From Endocalyx cinctus (Eukaryota; Ascomycota; Sordariomycetes; Amphisphaeriales; Apiosporaceae), in the NCBI GenBank assembly GCA_001600455.1, contig BCKC01000002.1:1178001-1242000 (forward strand): a DNA stretch of 64,000 bases, written 5' to 3'. A program made the translations under genes and the position numbers. Shown piece by piece: positions 1-12,940 of the stretch (positions within the stretch are counted from its first letter, which is position 1; each line of letters starts with the position of its first letter). The notes below the pieces were generated by a model. The model was not told the origin of the DNA. It did not search any database and saw only the letters and a list, made by a program, of their open reading frames with translations.

Positions 1-296
<296 letters not shown>

Positions 297-1598
297 CTTG
301 ATAGCGATCTTAGATGTTTTGATGTTACGGATCTATCTTTGGTTATAGGGAGATTTGGTATATCCAGTAGATGTCGAGTATTAAGTGGTGGGGAACTTGA
401 TGGGTTCAACGTAATAGTGGGTTTTAGTCTTGGTCGTGGTTGTATCAGAACTCAGGTGAAAAGATAGTGGGATAAATACTACAGTCCACTAGGCCGCTAG
501 GCAGCTAGGTGCTAGGTAGCTTAAGAGTTGGTGTACTGTGTACTGTGTATGTCAAGTACCTAGGAGGTAGGCACTTGTAGGCACTTGATAAGTACTTAGT
601 AGGTAAGAAAGTATCTCTGAGGAATATGGTCCTTCTTTTTTTTTTTTTTTTTTTTTTTTTTCATTCACTTGGTTATTCTAAAAAATAAATAAAAAATAAG
701 AGTAACAATCCCAGATTGAAATATGATGTTAATGTTCATTTACAGTACATTACAGTGTAAACCAATCAATGGCAATTGCCCCTCTTTATTTCCCTCTTAA
801 GCTGGCAGTGGCTGGCCGACGGCCTACGTAAGTAACTTGACAACTTGCAGGACTATCATTCAATGCTTATATAAGTCACACACATATATTTAATCCTTTC
901 AAGGTTCACCATTGAATGAAACGAAATTGAAGAAAAAGAAAAGAAGAAAAAAAGACTAGAAAAAGAAGCTTCTTTAGGATAATATAGTTAATTAAAGGGT
1001 ATTATAACAAGTAAAATAGTAAATGCTTTTTTTAATAGGTTTTCATTTTTAAATAAGTATAAAACTTGATACTAGAATTCCTTCTTCATATACTTTATTT
1101 TACTTTGCGACGAAGTCGGCGTTTATAATTAGCACCAAATACCTACCTAATAGGGGACTTACCTACCTAACTTTCAACCAAGGACCCGTAATCAAGAGGT
1201 ATCAAGGTCCTAATAAATCCCCGTCCCTTTACGTCTAGTATACTTGGTAGTGTTACTCGGCTAAGCCTTCAGATCAGCCTCCTTATTTTCTTTTCTCAGC
1301 AAGTTTATCATTGAAATTTGATGAATGCCCAGGCTGCCAGGCCCGAATATTGCGACTCGCCTGACCTAACTCGTCGCCCCGCATTACGTCGACCCAACTG
1401 CAACTGTTCCCGTTCAATTCCAGTTTTACTCGTTGTTTTTAACGTTTCCCTCCCTCTACTTTTCACGTAACGCAACATTACACAATTCGTCATCAATCAA
1501 TTTTCATCACGAAAAGAGCCATCTTTGGCCGTCTTTCATCTCCTTTCACCTCCTTATATCTCTTTTTTCTATAATCACATTCATGTCGCCACTACATC
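297..1598. other. Intergenic region between divergent RBX1 and PNRC-domain gene
   Basis: Shared upstream DNA of two divergently transcribed genes. It holds GCTAGG/CTAGGTAGG-rich sequence at about 488-571 (see the dispersed motif finding), a poly-T run of over 20 nt at about 636-660, A-rich sequence at 930-960, and a second CCTACCTA cluster at 1140-1170. No open frame with coding character was seen. Confidence 0.6.
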
Positions 1599-2840
1599 AT
1601 GAATCAAATCACTCATCAAAAGAATACCCCCAACCGACGTCGCCCTCAGGGTCGGAATCGCAACACACCTCAAAAAACTTACGCATCAGAGAACGACCTC
1701 CCGACATACAAGAATATTACTGATCTTGCCGTAAGCCCGAGTACTCCTCAAAAGTCTGTATCGGGCGGAGGTCCAAATGCCTTGCGAACCGCGTCGACAA
1801 ATCAAAAGCGAAACAAAGGCAATAATAATAAAGGTCGCAACAAAATCCCGTCGCCAAATCAAAATAAGCATGATCGCGCGAGTCCATCTTTTGTCTTCAA
1901 AGATGGCACCGATCCTATTTTTGCCGGTTCCACTTTTCACGCATCACCCGCTCCCTCGGCACTGCCTATTCCAAGCTTTCTCGGAAGGGCCAACAGCGAC
2001 TCGCCCATAACAAAGATGGATCCCATTCCTGCGCAAGACCTCTCACCGCCAGACACCGATTCTGATGAACCTACGCCTCCGAGCGAAGTTCCTTTCCCTC
2101 GGAGTGAAGAATCCCCGTTAGAGTTCTTCTTTCGCGCCGACCGAGCCGAAAAGGCAAAAACACGCAGAGCAAGTTCTGCTAACACTGGAGCCACCACCAC
2201 TATCGGGCCCTTCTCGCCCCCTCACGAATCACCGCAGGAATCCAAGACTTGCCCTAAACCGAACACGTCAGCTCATCTTCGACGCCCTGATTATCAACAA
2301 CGAAACACGACTACCGGTATCTCGACTAGCGAACTCGACGGTACTCCAGGCCAGCCTGTTGGGCCGGCATTTTCTACTCCGTACCAGGAGCGGATTCGAG
2401 CTGCTCGGTCAAACCACAGCTCCGCTCAACAGACGCCTACTGCGTCAGGGAACCACGATACAAACCCGTCGGAAGTTTTAAAACGGTATCTTTTTACCGG
2501 CCAGTTTGCATCTCCGAGGCAATCGCAGTCTACTCACGGTAGTCCTCAACAATCGTCAAATCAAAGACGCATATCACCACCGTCCTCGAATCCACCGGCT
2601 GTTCGGTATCCGGATCACCAATCATCATCGCCTAGACACCAACCTACGCAACAGCATCCTCCACAATCTCGCCTTGCTCCTGGTCTGCTTCCTGCATCCG
2701 TTTTGACGGCTTATACCAATCACTCGCAGCCTACTCCGCCCGCGCCCCAGATGAACTCGATCCCAAACCATCAGCTGGCGCAAATTTCGGCAATGGAGGA
2801 TAGTCTTCGACGAATGCTTAAGCTGAATTCGTCTAGCTAA
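1599..2840 (+). CDS. PNRC-domain protein, candidate mRNA-decapping enhancer (Edc1/PNRC-like)
   Basis: A single-exon, 413-residue, mostly disordered protein rich in Pro, Ser, Gln and Asn. Residues 108-128 carry FAGSTFHASPAPSALPIPSF followed by L, which fits the PNRC family signature (small aromatic, then SPxPSxLPxPSFL). In that family (animal PNRC1/2, yeast Edc1/Edc2) the proline-rich motif docks on the EVH1 domain of Dcp1 and stimulates mRNA decapping in the cytoplasm or P-bodies. The extreme C-terminus MEDSLRRMLKL is a short amphipathic helix-like segment standing out from the disordered body. The N-terminus is basic (NRRRPQGRNR). I chose the first ATG of this frame; an overlapping frame starts upstream but has no motif. 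The decapping role is inferred from the motif alone. Confidence 0.75.
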   Translation: MNQITHQKNTPNRRRPQGRNRNTPQKTYASENDLPTYKNITDLAVSPSTPQKSVSGGGPNALRTASTNQKRNKGNNNKGRNKIPSPNQNKHDRASPSFVFKDGTDPIFAGSTFHASPAPSALPIPSFLGRANSDSPITKMDPIPAQDLSPPDTDSDEPTPPSEVPFPRSEESPLEFFFRADRAEKAKTRRASSANTGATTTIGPFSPPHESPQESKTCPKPNTSAHLRRPDYQQRNTTTGISTSELDGTPGQPVGPAFSTPYQERIRAARSNHSSAQQTPTASGNHDTNPSEVLKRYLFTGQFASPRQSQSTHGSPQQSSNQRRISPPSSNPPAVRYPDHQSSSPRHQPTQQHPPQSRLAPGLLPASVLTAYTNHSQPTPPAPQMNSIPNHQLAQISAMEDSLRRMLKLNSSS

Positions 2841-4142
2841 ATCTCATTGTCTCCACTGTCACAATCATCATTTCCTATGTTCCTCGGTTTCGGCAAGGTG
2901 TTTTCGGGGTTGGTTTAGTGTGTCACTGATTTATGGCCAGTATATCATCAAACTTGGTTCTCATTCTTATAAGCTCTGGGTCTTATTTTTTTTCTGCTTC
3001 TTTTCGACTTCTACTTTTCATACTTGATCCTCGCACATATATTCTCCCCTGAAGACGATCCAGCCATCTACCCCCTCTTTATTTTTTTTTTCGGGGCAGC
3101 GAACTTCTACGTATGGCATTCTTGTTTCTACTTGCAGTTGATAATGTATTACTCCATTTGTTCAAGCGTTTCACCTACGGTATGGCGGTACTGGTTATGG
3201 TCAAATCCAATTCTTTCCAACTACTTACCTCACGATCTATATTTACCTCCTAAGAGCGTTTTATGGCATGACGGTGCGTTATTGGAACACGGTATTCGGG
3301 ATTTAAGATCTTTGATCTCTTAGACGGCATGGAATCATCAGTTTAGGTGTTTATGGGGGCTTCTTTAACGGCCATGCATATGGATGAGTTGAGAGGAATA
3401 TGCATATTTTTTTTTTCATATGCTCATGGATTGTAGACACGCGAATTGCAGGTCGAATGGAGTCATGGGAAGTGCCACGGTGGGAGATGAGAAGGCGTAT
3501 TTTTGGTGTTTCGTCGAGTTGTCTTCGGCGCAGACAAAAGTTGATCATATTCAACAGAAAAAAAAAAAGNAAAAAAGAAAAAAAAAACTAACAATTTTTT
3601 TTTTATGATATACCATAGCAACTGGTCTTGGACCATTATAGACCTTGCACACACAATAAAATAGGCCATACTGGTCTTGTATATCATATCTATAAGTTCC
3701 ATTATCGTATTATGTTTCTGAAATTTTGAGGGTATAGCAATATGGTTATGGTTATGTTCTATATTTACTGTAGGTCATTACTAAGTGTAAAATCCAAGTT
3801 CTGCTCAGCCTACACCTGATTAATTGATTTGTTCCCTTGTTCATAAACACGCAGAATTTGGTACTGTTAGATGATTTCATTTAGTTAGTGACGTCACTTG
3901 TTTCTTCTTTCTTCTTTCTATCATTCATCAGTTACTCCGTAATTTGAGAATTATCCATTTTCACGGTTGGAACGCAGTTTGCATATCACATGATTGCGCG
4001 TATTGAACGTGTGGCTCCGTGCTTGATCGTTCCCCAGCTTCTCCACATCAGCTTCACTTTACTTTACACGTACACGTATGAATTTGAACCCCTACCTAAT
4101 TTTTTATTTTCCCCATTCTCGGATAATTTCATCATCAAAAAA
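2841..4142. other. Intergenic region downstream of the PNRC gene and upstream of TDP1
   Basis: Contains pyrimidine-rich 3' flanking DNA at 2980-3090, a low-complexity A/T block with one unresolved N (3570) at 3560-3605, and the TDP1 upstream region. A longer frame opens upstream of the chosen TDP1 start, at 3990, but its extra 51 residues look like leader sequence rather than protein. Nothing else was recognised. Confidence 0.5.
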
Positions 4143-6541
4143 ATGGATGATGCAAATTATTTCGATGGCGACGACGACGCACAATTGGAATACGCCATCG
4201 CGTTATCGCTTCAAGAGTCCCGAGCGACCGCTTCAAACCAACCCATCGTCCTCAGCTCGGACGAGGACAGCGGCGACGAAGATGATTTAGATAAGGGACC
4301 CACTTACCCGCCTACGCCTAAGAAAGCAGCGGCGGAATCTCCAGATGGCGAGAAAGGAAGCAAAATCCCGTCGGAGAACTCCAAACCTCCCGCGCCTCAA
4401 CCGGCCCCCGCCGCCGGCTTAGCGGCGCTGGGATTGGATAGGAAAAAGATGGAGCAAGAGCGACTGGAGAGACTGGCCAAGCGTAAGGCGGCAGACGTCG
4501 GCGATGACCGGGACGGCAACTCCGACCGTCGGCAGAGGGCTAAGATAGAGCACGTTCCTTCCGCCAACGCGTCCTCTTCCGCCGCGCCGACGCCGGCGCC
4601 TGCTCGGGGTAACGTCGACGCGGCGCGTCGCGCGCTTCCTTATCCGACAGGCGTCGTGAAGAAGACCTGGGCCCGCGGCTTCGCGAGACGGGGCGACGAC
4701 ATCCAGATCGGCGAGGTGCTGCGGAAGGACGAGCTCGAGCTCGCCGTCGTCAGCTCCTTTCAGTGGGACGAGGATTGGATGATGTCGAAAATCGACATGC
4801 GGAAGACTCAGCTTGTCTGCGTCGCGTTCGCGGACAGCGCGGAACAGGTAAAGCAGTCCCCCCTTCCCCCCGAGATATATCATCACGACCACGCCCGAGT
4901 CTAGTCTAACGCCAATTTTTTTTTTGATATTTTGATAAAATAGAGAAAACAAATGGAAAACAACGTTCCCAAGGACCGTGTCAAATTCTGCTTTCCCCCG
5001 ATGATGCCGGCCGGAAATATGCATTCGAAATTAATGCTGCTGAAGTTCCCGAAGTATCTTCGCATAGTTGTCCCCAGCGGTAACCTGGTGCCATATGATG
5101 TAAGTCTTCCTCTATCTTGTACTCGGAGGTAGATGCGCTGATACTAGGACAACCAACCCAGTGGGGCGAAACAGGAGTTATGGAGAACATCGTGTTCCTG
5201 ATCGATCTCCCCCTGATAGAAGATTCGACGGCGTGGGATACGAATACACTCACCCCATTTGGTGACGAGCTGGTTTATTTCTTACAGGCTCAAGGTTTAA
5301 TGCCAAGTCTTATAAACAGCTTCAGAAAGTACGATTTCTCGGAAACGAATCGCTACAGATTTGTACACTCAATGTAAGACGGGCTCCCTATACCTCCGAG
5401 TACCCCTTATGCTAATCAATATATAGTGGAAAGTCTCACGTTGGCAACGATTGGAAGAGAACAGGTAAACATCTATTTCACGTTCTATAAACTGAATGTA
5501 GCTAAGTACTGAGTAGGATATTGTGGTCTCGGTCGAGCCGTAGCATCCCTTGGTTTGCAAACCAGCGACGATGTCGACATTGACATGGTAGTCGCGTCCC
5601 TTGGCGCACTGAACCAGGACTTAATATCAGCTTTATATTATGCCGCTCAAGGTGAGTTCCTCCCTCCGTAGGGTACTAGCCCTCTGCTAACTGTCAAAAG
5701 GCGATGACGGATTAAAAGAGTACCAAAAGAGTGTGCAAAAGGGTGCAAAACTCAAAGGTTCTCCGGCGAGTGCAGTACCATGGAAAGATAAATTCCGCGT
5801 CTACTTTCCGTCGCAGCAGAGTATAAGCGCAAGCCGAGGAGGAAAGCCCGTCAGTAACTACTCCAGCTATCGTGAGATAACTTCCTCGTCGTACTGATGA
5901 CATGGCGATCCAGTCCGCAGGTACGATATGTTTCCGCCGCAAGTGGTGGGAAGCTCCGACCTTTCCTCGAGAACTTCTTCGCGACTGTCGAAGCGTTAGA
6001 TCAGGCCTCTTGATGCATAACAAGATGATGTTTGTTCAACATTCTAAACCCAACGGGCTAGCGGCCGCATGGGCATATGGTAAGCACATTCTTCTGCGCT
6101 CTATTCTCCGTTGTTCTTTTTTTTTTTTTTTTTAGTTTACGGTGCTTTTATCGTGCATGATTCTGAAGATATCTTCATCTCGTATTTTCGCTAATCCCAA
6201 TTATCATGATTGTTCGGCAGTTGGAAGCGCAAACCTTTCCGAAAGTGCCTGGTGAGTGTGACCCGAGGTATAATAACTCCGGGATTATTTGTACTAATTT
6301 TGCATGGATGTAATTCAGGGGTCGTTTAGTGAAATGCAGGTCGACAGGCCAACCCAAGATGACCTGTCGCAACTGGGAATGCGGAATTATCATCCCGGTC
6401 GTGAATACAGAGGTAGCGAAAACAGACCCCTCGACGGGCCTTTCCGCGTTTCAAGGAGACATCCCGGTACCGATGGCGGTACCTGGCGAGGCATATGGGA
6501 GTGGCTCAAGTAAAGAGCCCTGGTTCTTTCTTGATAATTGA
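4143..6541 (+). CDS. TDP1: Tyrosyl-DNA phosphodiesterase 1
   Basis: Nuclear repair enzyme that hydrolyses the 3'-phosphotyrosyl bond of stalled topoisomerase I-DNA adducts. Nine exons: 4143-4847, 4944-5099, 5162-5373, 5427-5464, 5517-5651, 5701-5849, 5914-6079, 6221-6251, 6319-6541; the joined protein is 604 residues, normal for fungi. Both HKD active-site motifs are present: GNMHSKLMLLKF (H262, K264) and GLLMHNKMMFVQ (H500, K502), followed by YVGSANLSESAWGRL and the CRNWECGIIIPV block. The first ~60 residues are non-catalytic: a ubiquitin-interacting motif (residues 10-26, DDDAQLEYAIALSLQES) and a SUMO-interacting-like PIVLSSDED (34-42). The start is MDDANYF; an upstream in-frame ATG at 3990 is not favoured. 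The exon 6/7 junction (donor GTCAGT at 5850) is the least certain. Confidence 0.93.
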
Positions 6542-9500
6542 ATGGGTTAGAAACTAGTTAGGGAAAACAACATCAACTAAACCATTCTCGTCGAGTTTGC
6601 TATTAGTTGATATAGCCATTCAACCACTGTAAGAGCCTCCCCTCCCCCTACATACACTATGTATGCGCATTACATATTTCCCAGTGCCTTGGCTGACAGC
6701 TCTGTTTACTCCAAATAACATTATACTAATTACGTCCTAGGAAGCATCCCATGATAACAGTATGAAAAGCAGGATCTTAGAGGTTTAGAATGCACTACGT
6801 AGAAAATATGGAGGAAACAGTGTGGAGTCATTGTGGCTAGGATTGAATCCAAACGTAAGATAGAACGCAGTCTGGTTTGTGAGGCTCTGGTGGTCGCCGA
6901 AACTGCGGATTGTACCTAGTATGTTCTTAGAGATAAAGACTTGGAAATATGTAATCCTCCTCTATACTGAAACATGTTTAGTGCGGATTTTCAAACAAAT
7001 CAGCTTCCCTTAGCTCACGACCGGCCATACCGATACCCGAAGTCCGACTAATACAATCAGCTAACCGAAGCTCAAATTAATGGATATGTACGTGCAAGCT
7101 TCGATGTCTGGCTTTGACAGGTAAGCCACGGCGGACCTCGGGATATTTCTCCAGCTTAGACGCCCCTCTAACCCATGTACGCTATCATTAGGACCGTACG
7201 TTAGTTAACCTTTTTAAAAACACCCCGGACATGAGCCGAGTTGCTGAGCTCAGACCGTTTGCTTTTCGAAAAAGCTACGTAGCACCATTCATAGTCCGGA
7301 CCATATCCCCGTATGTATTTATGTATCTATAGCTTAACCCAGCATACGTAACCCCACAGACCTACCGACTACTACTACTATCTTCGACATCCTCGGTCAA
7401 TATCGTAGCGTATAAAGTGGCGGTCGTGTCCTTTTCCGCTTGAACTAAAAGCGCTTTTTAGAGAATCGACGGAATCTTCCGGTATATTTTAGTGGCGGGT
7501 TAATTAATATTGTTCTTTTTCCATCTTACAGAATGGTCAAGAACATTTACGATACGCTAGAAAGTTCCGAGCAGTTGAGACTATCATTTTTCTAATATCG
7601 AATGATTATTGATGACAAGATAAAAAAAAAAGCGGTACTTAGGTTCAATGAAAGAAAAAGAGGTATTCCTCAGATCAGCTGTTGGGCGACGGGGAATTTG
7701 GGTGCCAACCTGCCTAAACCGAGGTATTTGATATGCCCCTCCAGATAATTAATTCCCTACGGTATTACATATCCACATATTATTACCCATTAAATAGAGT
7801 ATGGATCTAAATTGGAAATGAGAGAGAGCTTTCGTGAAAGGGAATTGGGAACCGACCGATTTTTTGTGGGTAGATGATTTGTAGGCAACCCACATCGTCA
7901 TCCCAGTTAACTAGCACCACAGTAGATCATGATGGAAACCCGCATATTCCTATTAGCCCGAATAGGAATCGGCGGGGATGCGGCTGTTAAGGAGTCCATT
8001 ATCCTTGTTCATGAAGAAGTGATATCGTGCTCCCCCCATGAGGCGGCATATTCCAAAATGGGGGCGCAAGGCAAGGTTTCTTTCCATTCACGCCTTGTAT
8101 AGGTAATTAAGCATGCCCATCTCCATTGTTGGGCTGCCTTGGGTTATCTGTGACTCAATTAAACTTTTGCCCCTTTTTTTTCTTGCTCATTCCCTTTTCA
8201 ACAAGGCCCAGAACAAATATATTTCCCGTGCTTGAAAGTGATGTAAAGCCCTGCTCCTCCATGATAAGCTCTCTATTAGCTCGACGACTACTTTCCATCT
8301 TTGCTGATCGCCCCTGTTGGTAGGTGTGGGATGCAGAGAGTTAGGTACATGATGCCTAGGGTGTTCCCCACACTCATACATGCCTGCCGGTACGTATATC
8401 TTGCTATTTCGAAACTAACATGTGCCCAACCAAACCCTTACCGACACCCGTGCGCCCGTCGTGGCTGGGCTGGGGTTAATAGTGGCTAAAGGAAAGAGTT
8501 CTTCGCGTACATAATTAGTAGCTTGTTTGCTGGAGGGCCGTGAACTTTTGTGCGTAGCTTGACGACCCCTCTTCTTGCTCATCGCCTTAGCCTTAGCCTA
8601 CGATTTAGACCAAGATGCTACGCATAGCCGGCTCTGTTCGGTCTCCTTAGCCCGCTTACATCGCAGCCTACCAAAGGTACGTACAGTACATATGTACGGC
8701 CCAGTCCTAAAGGGTTTTATTTTGGGGGGATAAAAGTAGCGAGGACTGATCATTTGCTTGCGGTTTTAATCGGATATTATATAATATATCTAGTTCGGTC
8801 AAATAGCATCAACTACGAGGGAATGATTGGCTACCCTACCTTTGGACTGGCTCGGGTCTAAAGATGTCGGGCTCTCTCTTCCACTTGCCAATCTCATCAG
8901 AGCATCCAGCAATTATTGTAGGTAGCTATTAATTATTATGGATCAAAGCAAGGAATCGTAGTATGTACAATACTAAGTAAATTGGGTACGGAATAAACCG
9001 AGAGTGCCTTTTTTTTTTCTCTTTCTCTCTTCTGCATCCTCCTAAACTACATGGGAATACCGTGATCCAATTAGCTTAGTTGCATCTCTACTTTTTGATA
9101 ATGACAACTTCATAGAAAACTTTTCAAGGATTTATTGAACCCTAATTTACTTCTCTTATCATGCTTTTTTTCCCCCTGGTATTACGAACGGTTTGTCTGT
9201 TCTCAAACAAATGATACGAAACGGACTAGGATAATAAGGTAAGGACTCGAGATATCGTTTATTATTATGCATAAATCATCCCGATATCCTCCGTCAAAAC
9301 TATGATGTTTCTTAAATCTACCTCTGTTCAAGATCGGTTTATCAGTCTACATAGATATAAATGATACCATATTCACGGCAGCATGGGGGAGTGGGTCGGT
9401 GGACGCTATCTATTTTGGTCAACAATACTTTCAGTGTCTCTGTCTTGGCCTCCTTTTTTTTAACCTCTACTCCCACTGTCTTCCAAAGTTAGAAGCAGCA

Positions 9501-9939
9501 GGTTTCAAGCTAAGCAAGTGTAGATATTTCTCGTCTAAAGATGATGGAGACGAACGTAGTAAGCCTTCTTCTCACCGAAGAGGAAGAAGGAGAAACATGT
9601 TACAAACTAACTATCTATTTTTAAAAAGAAAGGGGTAATAGAGAGAGCTCTTGACCATAATTATCACCAAAACCAATGCCTCCTGCGGTGGAAAAAAAAA
9701 AAAAAGTAAACTGCAACAGGTCTCCACCACCCATAAATACAATAATATATAAACGGAGCTCCGGTCTAATTTCTAGCTGCAAGTTGCTTAAATGCGTAAA
9801 GCCTACTTTTAATACTGGCTACTCTTACGGGGAAGGGGGGGAAAGCCGAAAAAAAAGGCAAGCGTAATAAATGGGTGCTCTATCTCTGTCTCTCTCTGCC
9901 ACTCACTGTCCTTCCCTCTCTAATTAGTTCCTTCATGTG

Positions 9940-9975
9940 TATCTCTCTCTCTCTCTGTGTGTGTGTGGTGTGTGT
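9940..9975. repeat. CT/GT microsatellite
   Basis: A compound dinucleotide run: several CT units directly followed by GT units (gtgtgtgtgtggtgtgtgt). It lies in the long WOPR upstream region; a second CT run preceded by nine C bases sits at 10089-10114. Confidence 0.85.
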
Positions 9976-12940
9976 ACATGAGAGGAGATAGTATGTATAG
10001 ATAGGGAGACTAAACTAGTTCATCAAACAAAATTTTAATCTGCCTGTCCAAGCAAGGACACCCTGGGCAGTATTTTCTTGCTGTCTTTGCCCCCCCCCCT
10101 CTCTCTCTCTCTCTTCGTTTCCTTTTTTTGACCAAAAAAAAAAAAAAAACCAAGCCTCTAGAGAAATGGTATCAAAGCAATGGATATGGCACTAATTTAC
10201 CCCAGTACTGTACATACATAGGTGATTAAGGACACCCCGTATTGTCAAATCATCGCCAGAGAGAAATTTGGACTAAAATTGATAAACCGGACTGATTAAT
10301 TGGGTAGTCAGGTTTGAGTTATTACCTTTCTCCATTCCTCTGTGACCCAAGATTGATCAAATCAAATAAGATTAGAAATTTTCCGCTATCGGCCGAATGG
10401 GGTTTCCCTTCAGTGAAATAGCAAATCTCTCGCTCATTGAACGTATTCATGCAAGGTTGGGTTGTATTGTTTTTGGTTTTTGTTACATGGAGTTACCCTC
10501 TCGTAACTGGGCCAGATTTGATTTTCCTCGTATCTTCCGTCACGTCAACGACGATCTAGCTGCGTAAATCGGTGGTGAATCTTACAAAGTCTCGATTTAC
10601 GAGCTGTCAATGCCAATCTCTTCAAGTCTAGATCGAGAGTCGTACGGCCGGGATCCGAGGTGGATAGCTTGTTAGCCTTCTACTTCAATTTCAACCTCTT
10701 GAAATTATACAGCACCAGGTTACTAAGCACAGCTTGGGTAAAATTCCCCTGGTGAATTTGTGAGCTTATCTTTCTTCATTATGGTTACCGTAAAATGATG
10801 CTATTCTCGAATATTCTCCCCACTTATACGTCCTTTGGTTGGGAAAGGAGAAATGAGGCAGGCCTCTTTCACTAGTTGGTTCCTGGCATTCTTTTCTATC
10901 CAACAACAACATTCTCAAAAATTTCAATCATAGAAGTCTGATACCTATATCACGCTGCAGTTGATTAGTGTCCGCATTCCGGCTTATAATAGGTATTTGG
11001 TTTGCTCCCTAATGGCACCAAGTGGCCTTCCTTATGCTAACCTAGTATGTTGCCTCGAAACACGAACGTCGGCACATATTCTTAAGAGCTAATTCATAGT
11101 TGATTTTTCCCCTGATCATCATGGAAATCGTGTTTTAAAAAAAAATCAGCTCATATGGCTGGGCTGATATCTTCTCTAGTTCATCTAGTACCGCCCGGTC
11201 CCTCAGTGAGCCAGGCTTTTTCCATGTCCAAAAAGAATGCAAACCTCGTTGAATTCAAGGGACTAGCCCTGAGAATAGCTGAAAAGGCGACAAGATCTAC
11301 GTACTGGCGCCCTTGAGGTATTCGTCTTTGAACTAAGTCTTGGCAGGTGTGACAATTCCGCACGTAGTTACCGCGAACGTGCCGCACTCTACGCGAACTA
11401 AATTATAGTTTGGTCTTTTTTTTTTATTTGCACTCTCGATATCAACAGCTATTTTCTTAAGATGATCGCTGATGCAGAAACCCCTTTGAGCCTCTTTGGT
11501 AATTACGAAGTGAATATAGTCAGACCATATCGGAAGTGACAGGGCTCTAACTGAAAGAAAGATATTAAAACTTTGTTTGGATTCTATGCCATTAATTAGC
11601 AAGCCCGATTCATCCCGTTTTGTTTTATACTTTTCACCATTTATCTTCCTATACTTTTTCCATTGGCTTCGGGTCGGTGCGTGATGGTATATTTTGCTAG
11701 GTCGGGAAGTAGTGAGTACCTCGATCTCTTCGGAAAGGGATCCCATACCATCGCTTTGTTTTTTTTTTTTGTTTGTTTCAAGATCAGAATACATAGCTAG
11801 GTACATGCAACTTAGTAAGTGAATTCAAAGAGAACCAAGTACCATATACAGTAAATTTGGACATAACTTAAAGAAGGTTTTATCGCTCACGTGTGTGGTT
11901 TCAAACTCTGATTAGTTCATAATGAGCAGATAGTTACGGGTAAGTTGACAGACAACGAGGAAGAAACGTTGCCTTCGATGCTTATATGCTTTACATAGAT
12001 AATTAATTAGATACGGGCGAGAGAAAGAGGGAGGGAAGGGGAAAGCGTACACGTACACATGCATTCAGATGATTGTGTATCGTCTCCTATTTTCTCGATC
12101 AGAGACACGATCAGATGTCATTCTATCATCATTATCATCTCTCCAGGGCCAGCTTTTTCTTTCCCCTTTGGCTAAGACACGTGCATTACGGACAATAAAT
12201 CGTCATTATTATGGGCCAATGCTGGTAGGTACTCGGTAATATATGCTGCCGACTTTGATAGAATCTGAAGTCGGGGCCAAAAAAAAAAAAAAAGGAAAAG
12301 AAGAAGGAAACCCACAAAATACTTAACTAAAATCAATAGAGGCAGAACAGGAGTGAAAAGTGAAAATGGAATTGACCTATCAGAACATAAATTGATGTCC
12401 AGGAACGAACTCACACTAGGTAAGTTTTGGTAAGACTAAGGCAAGGTGATGGGATGTAGGTTCATGTATAGCGTTAGGTACATAATTCATTCTTTTTTTT
12501 CCCTCTCTTTCTCTTTGGCTCTACTTCGGTCTAAGGTATGTAGGGGGGGGGGGGGATGGTGATGGTGGGTCTAAAGTAAAGGGTTTGTTGATAGGAGCTC
12601 TCGTTGGGCAAGTATTCTCGAGAAAGCACATGCATTCATGGATGTTGAAGACGCTTTTATTCTTTAGGTGCAATGGATCTTTTCAAAATAAAAGATAAAT
12701 CAGTAAATATCTACTTGTACATCTATGAATATAAGTAATTATAAAATAGTAAATAGGTAGTAAGTACGGAATAGTTGAAATGATAATGGTTATACGTACG
12801 GTGTATACTTCCATATACATCCGTGGATACATCGCCCTACACGTTTAGACATTGCGTGGATAGAAACTACCTATAGGTACTATTAACGCTAAGTACCTCT
12901 GAGTATACTACCGCAGTACGTACATAAGTACGTACTGTAT

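Noticed and set aside
3990..4142. Upstream in-frame ATG that would lengthen TDP1 by 51 residues
   Set aside because: The extra peptide is hydrophobic leader-like sequence before the conserved-style MDDANYF start, and would place a non-nuclear segment at the N-terminus.
11333..11806. 157-codon minus-strand frame in the WOPR upstream region
   Set aside because: Composition is that of surrounding AT-rich DNA with a poly-Lys run from poly-T; no domain is recognisable. Only the short zinc-finger-like piece in another frame was kept, as a weak finding.
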